From NCBI RefSeq assembly GCF_000281085.1, contig NZ_JH767527.1:211617-268427 (forward strand): a stretch of 56,811 bases of DNA, written 5' to 3'. This document shows positions 27,106-35,034 of this stretch, in pieces (positions within the stretch are counted from its first letter, which is position 1; each line of letters opens with the position of its first letter). Source of the DNA: Catenovulum agarivorans YM01 (GTDB lineage Bacteria > Pseudomonadota > Gammaproteobacteria > Enterobacterales > Alteromonadaceae). A program made the position numbers and the translations under genes. A model generated the notes under the pieces. It made no database searches. It was not told the DNA's origin and saw only the letters and a program-made list of their open reading frames with translations.

Positions 27106-28329
27106 TTATTCCGCAGATAGCTCTTCAATAAATGCGATACGAGCGGGATTTAACTCGGTCGTTAAACGGTTAGTCACTAGCGAGTTATCACTTGTATCTA
27201 CAATATCGATACCAGGATTGTCTGAAGAAGAAACGCTAATCCAAAGTTGGTTTTTGCCATCAACAGCCATATAACCAATACCTTCGCCATTTAACGCAGT
27301 AGAGGTTACGTCAGCATTAACAATTTGGCCGTTTTTCGGATTAAATTCGTAAATTGAAGAAACTTCTGGCCAACCCGCAGATACGTAAAAGTAACCTTTG
27401 GTTGCTGAAACTATCACAGCTTGTTTGATTGGCGCTTGATTGTTGACGATTTTGTCGGCAGCTATCACTTCGCTAACTTGATAGTTTTTGACATGTACTT
27501 TTTCAATTTTACTTTCGCTTAAATCGGTTGAGCTGTATGAAGAGCGCTCGGCAACGTACACATAATCACCAAAAACATCCAATGAACCACCTAATGGATT
27601 TACCCCAGATAATGGTATGCCTTTAAACGCATCAGTTGTATCAGCATTGGTTTCTATTTCCATATCTGTTTCTGTGTCGATAACAGCTATATATGCAGTA
27701 TTAGGTGTCCAAGTCCAACCCTCAATATGCATACGCTGCATTACCACAAATAGTTTTCCGTCGGCAATTACTGCATCAGCGGCATTTGGTGAAGCTTGCT
27801 CTGAACCTTCTACAGTGTATGCAGACAGGTCAATCGTGTTTAATACAAAGTCGTTTGCTGAAGTAGGCGTTGGGTCTACAACTAATATTTTGTCAGCACC
27901 ATAACGAATGACATAACCTTTATCTTTATTTAAAGCGATAAATGTATAAGGATTGCCCGAACTTTGTTCAACCGCCAAATTTGTACTGACACCTAACAAG
28001 TTTGTTGTTAAATCATCTTTGTTGTAGAAATCAACAGTATCTATGCTATTTCTACCTATGTGAAAAATGCTATCCAAATGACTAGCAACTGTGTAGTCAG
28101 ATTTATCTTTAACCATATAACCGTCGGTTAATTCATAGCTGTCTAAATCTTTGTCATAATCAATTTGTGCTACTTGTGAGCTGGAATAATCTGCAGCGAC
28201 AGTTTGTACCACTGCACCTAGCGTGATAGGTTTTGCTTCTGGTTCGTTTGAACTGCCTGAATCTAAACATGCAGTTAAAGAGAGCGCAGCGGCTGCAATA
28301 GCGATATTCAATAGTGATTTTTTTAACAC
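27106..28329 (-). CDS. Beta-propeller lipoprotein encoded with BtuB, possible cobalamin-binding surface protein
   Basis: This is a 407-residue lipoprotein (lipobox LTAC, C21) with repeated beta-rich segments typical of YncE-like propellers: 'KDKGYVIRYGADKILVVDP', 'TAYIAVIDTETDMEI', 'YVYVAERS', 'KGYFYVSAG' and 'NQLWISVSSSDNPGIDIVD'. The GTG start directly follows the btuB stop (TAA-GTG, zero gap), so the two are translationally coupled and share a cobalamin riboswitch. In Bacteroidetes, BtuG is a surface beta-propeller lipoprotein that captures vitamin B12 for BtuB; the same gene pairing here suggests an analogous role. That function is inferred from context and fold, not from shared motifs. 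Confidence 0.72.
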   Translation of the reverse strand: MLKKSLLNIAIAAAALSLTACLDSGSSNEPEAKPITLGAVVQTVAADYSSSQVAQIDYDKDLDSYELTDGYMVKDKSDYTVASHLDSIFHIGRNSIDTVDFYNKDDLTTNLLGVSTNLAVEQSSGNPYTFIALNKDKGYVIRYGADKILVVDPTPTSANDFVLNTIDLSAYTVEGSEQASPNAADAVIADGKLFVVMQRMHIEGWTWTPNTAYIAVIDTETDMEIETNADTTDAFKGIPLSGVNPLGGSLDVFGDYVYVAERSSYSSTDLSESKIEKVHVKNYQVSEVIAADKIVNNQAPIKQAVIVSATKGYFYVSAGWPEVSSIYEFNPKNGQIVNADVTSTALNGEGIGYMAVDGKNQLWISVSSSDNPGIDIVDTSDNSLVTNRLTTELNPARIAFIEELSAE

Positions 28330-30429
28330 TTATATGTCCTCGATAGTGAATTTAATTTGAAAACTACGCCCTTGAGCAGGACGATTAGCTAAATCTAGAT
28401 ATTGTTTATCGAATAGATTTAAAACCGACAAACTGGCTGAATAGTTACCTTTATTCCATTGGATACTTAGATCTGTGACTTTTTGACTAGCAGGTTCCCC
28501 TTTAGGGTTTAACGGCCTGTTGGGCTCAATGAAATTTGTGCGGTTATAGTACAAATCGGAATTGTGTACCGTATCTAAACGCGCCTTAAATTGCTCGCTG
28601 ATTTGATAACTAAGCCCTAGTTGCAATTGGTTGTGGTAAATAGCTGGAACCTTCTTGTGGTTGTATGCGTCAGTGTCTGATTCAGTTAGGCTATCCATCA
28701 AATGTAGGCTCGTCATGGCTGTTAACTTAGTCGATATTTGCCAATCGAATTGACCTTCAAAACCGATGATGGTCGCGTCACTGACATTAGTGTACCTGCC
28801 AATTCCACTTGAGTTGTAAGTTACAACAATGGCGTTTTCAAGTTGGCGACGATAAAAATTCGATTGCCAATTAAACTGGCTAAACCTTTGTGCCAAGCTT
28901 AATGACGCACTAATCGCTTGCTCTGGTAACAAATCGTCATTACCGGTCAATAAACCTCTGTCACCAAACTGTTCGAACAAGGTCGGCATGCGCGTACCTT
29001 GACTAAAATTGCCGGATACAACCAAATTTTGCTTAAATACAGTTAAACTTGAATTCACTAGTCCAACTTCAAAGGTAAAGTTTGCATGGTTTAATTTTTT
29101 ATCACTAAAATGATCTGTATTATCACTAACCGGTTGTTTTATTTCGTTACTATTAGTTTGTTGTTGATGATTAAATAATAAATGCCACGCAGTTGTTGCT
29201 GAATCATTCTTCCATTCAAATCTACTTCCTAGCTCAAACGTGTTTTGGTTAGCAATCACATCACAAGCGCTAATGCCATTACATAGTCTTTGCTCGTCAG
29301 TTAAATAGGAGTGTGACTCAAACTCTTGTTTGTTTAGTTTTAAGTATGGGGTGGCGTTTAAGTTAGCTAACAGTGCAGATAAGTTAAGCTGAGCAGTAAA
29401 ATTAACCGCGTAGTTATCGTCGTAGTAATAATATTTACGATCAATATCAGGCTGAGTTGGGTCAGCATGTTTTCGTTTGTCGTGAAAAACTTCATCCTTA
29501 GTTTGGTAATAACTTTCAATTTCCAAACTATCAAACCAATTGCCGCTGATAAGCCAATCGTCTGTTACTGCTAGACGTTTAGTAACAGAGCTTAAGCTAG
29601 TTTGATTTGTAGCTAGATTAAACTGATAATTGGGGATGCTTTTATCTTGTTCACCATATTGCAACGAGGCTTTAATCTTGTGACTGCCGACAACAAAACT
29701 ATCGTTTAAATATAAACTGACTTTTTTAAATTGATTATTACGAGATTTCTCTATTGCTGGTGTAGAAGGTGCTAAAGGGTCTGCGTTCTCAACATATGGT
29801 GATTTAACCAAATACTCATAATTATTATCAGAATAAGTGTAACTGACATTAGCACTGACTTGATGGCCAGCAACATTGTGACTAACCAAACCGCTGAATT
29901 GCTCATAACCAAATGAGCCAGTACCAGCAGTTAACCTGAGTTGATTCTTAGTTGGATCAAAAGTATTGATGCGAATAACACCACCAATTGGTGTGCTACC
30001 TGTACCCAAGGCTTGGCTTTTTGAAACTTCAATACTTTCTATTTGTTCCACTGGAAGTTGGTTTAAATCAAAACCACCAAACTGACTATCATTAATCAAC
30101 TGGCCATCTATATACACTTGTACTTGTTTATTAGTAGAGCCGCGCACCGAAACTTCGGTTTGATTACCTAAACCAGCAACAGAGCGAATTTGAATACCGT
30201 TTATTTTTTTTAAAACATCGGCCGCTGTTTGGCCTATTTCTAAAATGGCTTGGCGATCAATTTTTTGGTAATTACCTGTAGCGTGAAGTTTTTGTTGCTC
30301 AACTTCAATGACTTCAATCGGGTTTTCTGTCGCTTGAATTACAAAGCTAACGTGAAAAGACGCAGCCAACAAACAAGTTGTTGTCCTATTATAGATAGTG
30401 CCGATTTTATTGGCGTTGCGAAAAAACAT
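28330..30429 (-). CDS. btuB: BtuB-like TonB-dependent cobalamin receptor
   Basis: This is a 699-residue TonB-dependent receptor, predicted to carry vitamin B12 or another corrinoid across the outer membrane. It has an N-terminal signal peptide (to ~residue 33), a plug domain with 'VLKKINGIQIRSVAGLGNQTEVSVRGS' style sequence, 'QVYIDGQLINDSQFGG' and 'GSTPIGGVIRI', and a barrel with 'GTRMPTLFEQFGD' and 'NLFDKQYLD' near the end. The size fits small vitamin and metal receptors rather than sugar receptors (compare 981 aa upstream). A cobalamin riboswitch lies upstream on the same strand, which makes the ligand assignment strong. ATG 30429 has an AGAGG ribosome site that sits in a hairpin. Confidence 0.9.
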   Translation of the reverse strand: MFFRNANKIGTIYNRTTTCLLAASFHVSFVIQATENPIEVIEVEQQKLHATGNYQKIDRQAILEIGQTAADVLKKINGIQIRSVAGLGNQTEVSVRGSTNKQVQVYIDGQLINDSQFGGFDLNQLPVEQIESIEVSKSQALGTGSTPIGGVIRINTFDPTKNQLRLTAGTGSFGYEQFSGLVSHNVAGHQVSANVSYTYSDNNYEYLVKSPYVENADPLAPSTPAIEKSRNNQFKKVSLYLNDSFVVGSHKIKASLQYGEQDKSIPNYQFNLATNQTSLSSVTKRLAVTDDWLISGNWFDSLEIESYYQTKDEVFHDKRKHADPTQPDIDRKYYYYDDNYAVNFTAQLNLSALLANLNATPYLKLNKQEFESHSYLTDEQRLCNGISACDVIANQNTFELGSRFEWKNDSATTAWHLLFNHQQQTNSNEIKQPVSDNTDHFSDKKLNHANFTFEVGLVNSSLTVFKQNLVVSGNFSQGTRMPTLFEQFGDRGLLTGNDDLLPEQAISASLSLAQRFSQFNWQSNFYRRQLENAIVVTYNSSGIGRYTNVSDATIIGFEGQFDWQISTKLTAMTSLHLMDSLTESDTDAYNHKKVPAIYHNQLQLGLSYQISEQFKARLDTVHNSDLYYNRTNFIEPNRPLNPKGEPASQKVTDLSIQWNKGNYSASLSVLNLFDKQYLDLANRPAQGRSFQIKFTIEDI

Positions 30430-30435
30430 GAAAAC

Positions 30436-30459
30436 CTCTGCAGCTGAACAATTGCAGAG
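30436..30459 (-). promoter_or_regulatory. btuB: Hairpin sequestering the btuB ribosome binding site
   Basis: On the - strand CTCTGCA (30459-30453) pairs with TGCAGAG (30442-30436) around a 10-nt loop. The 3' arm contains the Shine-Dalgarno GCAGAGG just 6 nt before the btuB ATG. This fits a riboswitch that blocks translation when B12 is bound. The hairpin is seen; the switch mechanism is inferred. Confidence 0.55.
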
Positions 30460-30555
30460 AAAGGTGAGGGCATTGCAGTATTATCCTTACTGCATAAATA
30501 GTAGAAATATTCCGTTTCCCTAGACAGCCCACCGCTCTCTGGTTATAGCAAAAAT

Positions 30556-30730
30556 AGGCCGGTATCCGGGCTGACAATGCGATAGAAATACATCTACCTG
30601 TAATTAATCCCTTCCCATACTGCGTTTTGCAGATACAGTGGATTGATTAATTACTCATTGCTCACCGTTGCGGGGGCAGCGTTGGACTCATCTAAAAGAT
30701 TCACCAAACTTCCCGTTTAACTTAAGGTTA
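30556..30730 (-). promoter_or_regulatory. Cobalamin riboswitch
   Basis: Read on the - strand: GGGAAGTTTGGTGAATC, then the near-invariant GCTGCCCCCGCAACGGTGA (30679-30661), and the 3' B12-box region GTCAGCCCGGATACCGGCC (30575-30557). These are the defining conserved elements of the cobalamin riboswitch class in the right order and spacing. It lies ~125 nt upstream of btuB and would lower btuB and propeller lipoprotein expression when adenosylcobalamin is abundant. The ~240 bp further right up to aspC hold only AT-rich promoter-like DNA. Confidence 0.93.
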
Positions 30731-30973
30731 TATTGGAAAAACCAACAAACCTCGAGCACCTAAATTTGTCGCGCACTCTAATCATTTTGTTGTAATAGGT
30801 CAAATTTATTTGCTTAAAGCGAACGCATGATGTGCATATATATTCACAATATATAAATATATACCCATTAAATTGCCATTTTTTTGCATGAAAAGTATTA
30901 ACTTCTAAAATAGTCGTGTATCATATTGGCACTTTTATTTTTTAACTTTTTCATCAACTAGGAAGCGATCTAC

Positions 30974-32170
30974 ATGTTTCAACATATGACTGCGTTACCA
31001 CCAGATCCGTTATTAGGTATTGCTGTAGCATTTCGTGCGGATTCTAACCCTAAAAAGGTAGACTTAGGTGTAGGTGTTTACAAAACTGAAGATGGTAAAA
31101 CACCAATTTTAACTTCAGTGCAAAAAGCGTTACAAACCTTATTAAATACTGAAGATTCTAAGTCGTACATTCAAGCTCGTGGTAATCAAGCTTTCTTAGA
31201 TGGTATGGAAAAGCTTGTTTTTGGTGCTGACAATGCATTATTAACATCTGGTCGTGTAGAAAGCTTACAAGCGCCAGGTGGTACTGGTTCTTTACGTATT
31301 GGTTTTGAATTAATCAAACGTGGTAACCCAAATGCAAAAATTTGGGTAAGTTCACCAACTTGGGCAAACCATGTCGCTTTAATTAAAGCAACTGGTTTAG
31401 AAGTAGCTGAATATCCTTATTACGACAAAACAAACAATCAGTTAAAAGCTGATGAAATGTTAGAAACTTTGGCGCAATTAGGCCCTAACGACGTTGTGTT
31501 ATTGCACGGCTGTTGTCATAACCCAACAGGTGAAGACTTAACACCTGAGTTATGGACTAAGATCTCTGATTTAGCAGTAGAAAAAGGTTTTGTACCTTTT
31601 GTTGATATTGCATACCAAGGTTTTGGTGTTGATTTAGAAACAGACGTTGCTGGCGTTCGTGAATTATTAAGCAAAGTTCCAGAAGCATTAATTGCGACTT
31701 CTTGTTCTAAGAACTTCGGTTTATACCGTGAGCGTACTGGTATTTTAACAAGCGTGAGCGAAAGCCCTGTATTAGCGGGTGCTGCTTTGTCTCACATGTT
31801 AAACATCGCACGTGAAATTTACTCTATGCCTCCTTCATACGGCGGTGCTGCAGTTGGTATTTTATTAGCTGACGAAGCATTAACTGCTGAATGGAAAACT
31901 GAATTAGCTGAGATGTGTTCTCGCATGATCGACTTACGTGCATTATTAGTAAATAAAATCCATGAGCGTGGTGTTGAAGAAGACTTCAGCTTTATCAATC
32001 GTCAAAAAGGTATGTTTACTTTCTTAGGTATTACCCCAGAGCAAGTGCAATCAATTCGTGACGAATACGCAATTTACATGGCAGGTAGCAGCCGTATCAA
32101 TATTGCGGGTGTTTCATCTAGCAATGTAGATTATTTAGCGGATGCAATTGCAGCTACTTTGAAAAAGTAA
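30974..32170 (+). CDS. aspC: Aspartate/aromatic amino acid aminotransferase (class Ia)
   Basis: This PLP enzyme transfers the amino group between aspartate (or aromatic amino acids) and 2-oxoglutarate. It is 398 aa and follows E. coli AspC/TyrB throughout: 'DPLLGIAVAFRAD', 'LGVGVYKTEDGKTPILTSV', 'LQAPGGTGSLRIG', 'HGCCHNPTGEDL', the PLP lysine K246 in CSKNFGLYRERTG, and 'FSFINRQKGMFTFLG'. I cannot separate AspC from TyrB by sight. GAAGCGATCT precedes ATG 30974. It is monocistronic, ended by a strong terminator at 32211-32245. Confidence 0.93.
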   Translation: MFQHMTALPPDPLLGIAVAFRADSNPKKVDLGVGVYKTEDGKTPILTSVQKALQTLLNTEDSKSYIQARGNQAFLDGMEKLVFGADNALLTSGRVESLQAPGGTGSLRIGFELIKRGNPNAKIWVSSPTWANHVALIKATGLEVAEYPYYDKTNNQLKADEMLETLAQLGPNDVVLLHGCCHNPTGEDLTPELWTKISDLAVEKGFVPFVDIAYQGFGVDLETDVAGVRELLSKVPEALIATSCSKNFGLYRERTGILTSVSESPVLAGAALSHMLNIAREIYSMPPSYGGAAVGILLADEALTAEWKTELAEMCSRMIDLRALLVNKIHERGVEEDFSFINRQKGMFTFLGITPEQVQSIRDEYAIYMAGSSRINIAGVSSSNVDYLADAIAATLKK

Positions 32171-32210
32171 GCGGCTCAATTTGTAGCTTAACCTACAAAC
32201 TGCACCTTAG

Positions 32211-32245
32211 AAAAACCAGATAGTTTTTAATTATCTGGTTTTTTT
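32211..32245 (+). terminator. Rho-independent terminator of aspC
   Basis: AAAAACCAGATA (32211-32222) pairs with TATCTGGTTTTT (32232-32243), followed by a T tract. It lies 40 nt after the aspC stop. Confidence 0.85.
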
Positions 32246-32309
32246 GTATCTAAAATTCGGGCACACTTAGCTCATTAATTTTAGCGAACAAAAACAATAA
32301 GGACTTTCT

Positions 32310-32894
32310 GTGCTAAAGATAAAAATTATATTTGTCCTCAGCTTACTCATTTCGGTTACAGCTTGCAGTACGCGTGAGGCGGGCAAACAATTTGCCGGGT
32401 CAACCGAACAAAGATTAGTCACATATAGTATTAATCAAATTGCCGAAGATTTTGCCAAAGAGCCATTAGAAGAAATCACCAATCAAACGATCCGCTTGCA
32501 AAGTCACTTTGTTATTCAAAACCAAGTTGTGGATTATGCTAACGCGCGGATTCAAAACCAATTAACCGAAACTTTTGGAACTAAGTTTGTAGCAAACGAT
32601 CAGCTATTTGAAACTCCAACCAAATATACGCTAAAACTGTTTTATACATCACTCGGCACAGACAGAGACAGCGCGGGTTTTTCGCTACCAATTATAGATT
32701 TAGCCGAACCAGAGCGCAGCACCTCTATTAGCATACTTGCGGTGGATATGTACCATGGTATATCTGAATGCAACTATGTGTTAATCGACACAGAAACCAA
32801 TCAAGTATTAAAGAAAGGGGCTGTAAAAGCCCGGGTTAGAACTGATAATTTTACTACACCTATTTTTAGCTTCCCTTTGTCAGATATAGATTAG
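32310..32894 (+). CDS. Hypothetical lipoprotein
   Basis: This is a 194-residue predicted lipoprotein from GTG 32310 with an AAGGAC ribosome site. The lipobox is VTAC (C19) with serine at +2, suggesting outer-membrane sorting. The mature part is mixed alpha/beta with no family motif I recognise; 'TKYTLKLFYTSLGTD' and 'VLIDTETNQVLKKGAVKAR' look like strands of a small beta-rich fold. It is flanked by the aspC terminator and a long hairpin (32908-32963), so it is monocistronic. Function unknown. Confidence 0.75.
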   Translation: MLKIKIIFVLSLLISVTACSTREAGKQFAGSTEQRLVTYSINQIAEDFAKEPLEEITNQTIRLQSHFVIQNQVVDYANARIQNQLTETFGTKFVANDQLFETPTKYTLKLFYTSLGTDRDSAGFSLPIIDLAEPERSTSISILAVDMYHGISECNYVLIDTETNQVLKKGAVKARVRTDNFTTPIFSFPLSDID

Positions 32895-32907
32895 CCATCA
32901 ACTAAAC

Positions 32908-32963
32908 AAGGTGTTTCGAACCGTTTAACTTCAGTATTATATGAAGTTTTAATGAAACACCTT
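32908..32963 (+). terminator. Nested hairpin after the hypothetical lipoprotein gene
   Basis: Outer arms AAGGTGTTTC (32908-32917) and GAAACACCTT (32954-32963) are perfect; inner arms AACTTCA (32927-32933) and TGAAGTT (32942-32948) also pair. It starts 14 nt after the stop codon and is a likely terminator or processing signal. Confidence 0.6.
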
Positions 32964-33045
32964 AACTTTCAAGCAACTGTAATATAAACGTATTTTTTCT
33001 CGTCCAGCATTAGCGTCGATTTTAAACACTAGCTACGGGAAAACT

Positions 33046-34953
33046 ATGTATAACAAAACTAAACTTACTAGTGCTATTTTAGCTGCACTATTCGCCTCTG
33101 CATTTATCTCAGGTTGTTCGATTGAAGCAGATACTGATAACGATGAAGTTGTAGAAGGCCCACAAGGTCCTAAAGGTGATGCTGGACAAGACGGTGCTGA
33201 TGGTCAAAACGGCGCCGACGGTCAAAATGGTACGGATGGCCAAGACGGAACTGATGGACTAGCAGGTCCGGGCAGCTCAACTATCGGTTTAACACGTTTT
33301 GCAACTGTTCCATTAGGTGCTGAGGTAACAGGTGCTTTTGTCACAACTGATGGCGATTTCTTCTTCAATGCCCAGCATCCAAGCGGCACAAATACCACAG
33401 AAGATAAAAACAAAGATGTTATCAACCGCGGTACTGTTGGTGCAGTTTACGGTATCAATATCAACAAATTACCAAAATCGTTTCCTTCATTACCAGTTGC
33501 ACAAACTCAAGCTGAAATGGAAACTGTGCGCGTTGCTGCGGGTGAATATCATGTTTTAGGCCAAAACGGTGACACTTTTGATGGCAAATTGCCAAATGGT
33601 CTAGGTGTAATCATGAATCTGCAAAATCAACAAGAAGTTGCAGAAACCGACAATCCAGATTTTAACGGTTTTATTCCAACAGGCACTGGAGAAGGTTATT
33701 TATATACTAACTGGGAATATATTCCTGGTGGTATGAGCCGTATGCATCTTAAGAAAAATGATATGCATCAATGGGATATTTTAGATGTAGAGATGATTGA
33801 TTTCTCATCCGTTTATGGAACTGCAGCAAACTGTTTTGGTTCGGTTACACCTTGGAATACACCGTTAACGTCTGAAGAATGGACAATTGATGATGACAGT
33901 AGCCGAACGTCAGCTGGCTGGAACACCCGAGCTGACAGTGGCTTACAAACCGGTTTAAACACCTATATTAACGGTGACCAAGTATTTCCAAATCCTTACC
34001 GCTACGGATATATAGTAGAGATCCAAGACGCAGTTTCAGCAACACCAAAACCGGTTAAACATTTTACTCTGGGTCGGGTTGAGCACGAAAACTCAGTGGT
34101 TATGCCAGATCAACGCACTGTATACACGACTCAAGATGACACAGGTGGTGTTCTATTAAAATTTGTTGCTGACCAAGCGGGCGATCTATCGTCTGGTACT
34201 TTGTATGCAGCTAAATTAACTCAAGATGCGTCAAATGAGCCACTAGTTACAGGTTTTGATGTGAGTTGGGTTGAATTAGGTCACGGTAATAATGCACAAA
34301 TTGAAGCTTGGATTGCTGAATTTGACAACATTGCACCTGAAACTAAAGCGGATGATGGCTCTTACACTGAACGTTATTTAACTTTAACCGACGTCAGCGC
34401 TTGGGTAAACGGTGATGCAAATTACCCAGCACTTGCAAACGGCGGTAATGCAACAACTGAAGGCAAAGCAATGGATGACAGAATTGCCTTTATTGAAACT
34501 CGTCAAGCAGCCAAAGCAAAAGGTGCAACGGTTGAATTCCGTAAACTTGAAGGTATAAACGTTAACCACAACCGAGCAATTGAAGCGGTTGAAGGTACAG
34601 ATATGATTGCGGATGAAGTTGTTTCAACAGCATATGTATATTTTGCGATTTCTGATTTAGACAACACTATGACAGATGGTCAAGGCGATATTCAATTGAA
34701 TACACGTGTTAAAGACTGTGGTGGTGTTTATCGTATGCCTTTAGAAGCTAATTACAATGTGTCACGTATTGAACCTGTGTTAATGGGGGCAACTATGACC
34801 TCAGGTGTCAGTGGTTCAATGAAATGTAACGTCAATGAAATTGCTCAACCAGACAATGTATTAGTATTGGATGACGGCCGCATCATGATAGGTGAAGACG
34901 GCAACCAAACTAACAATACTTTATGGTTATATAACCCTAAAGCCGCTCAATAA
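33046..34953 (+). CDS. PhoX-family (DUF839) phosphatase-like lipoprotein with collagen-like stalk
   Basis: This is a 635-residue lipoprotein (lipobox SGC, ~residue 24). Directly after a short acidic stretch there is a collagen-like run of about 13 Gly-X-Y triplets (~residues 38-76, rich in GQDG/GADG/GTDG). The rest resembles DUF839/PhoX: 'FVTTDGDFFFNAQHPSG', 'GEGYLYTNWEYIPGGMSRMHL', 'RVEHENSVVMPDQRTVYTTQDDTGG' and 'LDDGRIMIGEDGNQTNNTLWLY'. PhoX proteins are Ca/Fe-dependent alkaline phosphatases; here the lipid anchor and stalk suggest surface display. PhoX of the Tat type usually lacks a collagen stalk. Phosphatase activity is not proven by sequence. A terminator follows; the next gene encodes a di-haem lipoprotein. 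Confidence 0.78.
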   Translation: MYNKTKLTSAILAALFASAFISGCSIEADTDNDEVVEGPQGPKGDAGQDGADGQNGADGQNGTDGQDGTDGLAGPGSSTIGLTRFATVPLGAEVTGAFVTTDGDFFFNAQHPSGTNTTEDKNKDVINRGTVGAVYGININKLPKSFPSLPVAQTQAEMETVRVAAGEYHVLGQNGDTFDGKLPNGLGVIMNLQNQQEVAETDNPDFNGFIPTGTGEGYLYTNWEYIPGGMSRMHLKKNDMHQWDILDVEMIDFSSVYGTAANCFGSVTPWNTPLTSEEWTIDDDSSRTSAGWNTRADSGLQTGLNTYINGDQVFPNPYRYGYIVEIQDAVSATPKPVKHFTLGRVEHENSVVMPDQRTVYTTQDDTGGVLLKFVADQAGDLSSGTLYAAKLTQDASNEPLVTGFDVSWVELGHGNNAQIEAWIAEFDNIAPETKADDGSYTERYLTLTDVSAWVNGDANYPALANGGNATTEGKAMDDRIAFIETRQAAKAKGATVEFRKLEGINVNHNRAIEAVEGTDMIADEVVSTAYVYFAISDLDNTMTDGQGDIQLNTRVKDCGGVYRMPLEANYNVSRIEPVLMGATMTSGVSGSMKCNVNEIAQPDNVLVLDDGRIMIGEDGNQTNNTLWLYNPKAAQ

Positions 34954-34971
34954 TGATTGGGTTTTAGGAGC

Positions 34972-35003
34972 AAAGCCTCAGCTTTTCAGCTGGGGCTTTT
35001 TGT
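34972..35003 (+). terminator. Rho-independent terminator after the PhoX-like gene
   Basis: AAAGCCTCAGC (34972-34982) pairs with GCTGGGGCTTT (34989-34999), then TTTTGTGTTTT. It starts 18 nt after the stop codon. Confidence 0.8.
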
Positions 35004-35034
35004 GTTTTAAAAGAAATTATTTAGTAGACCTTCC

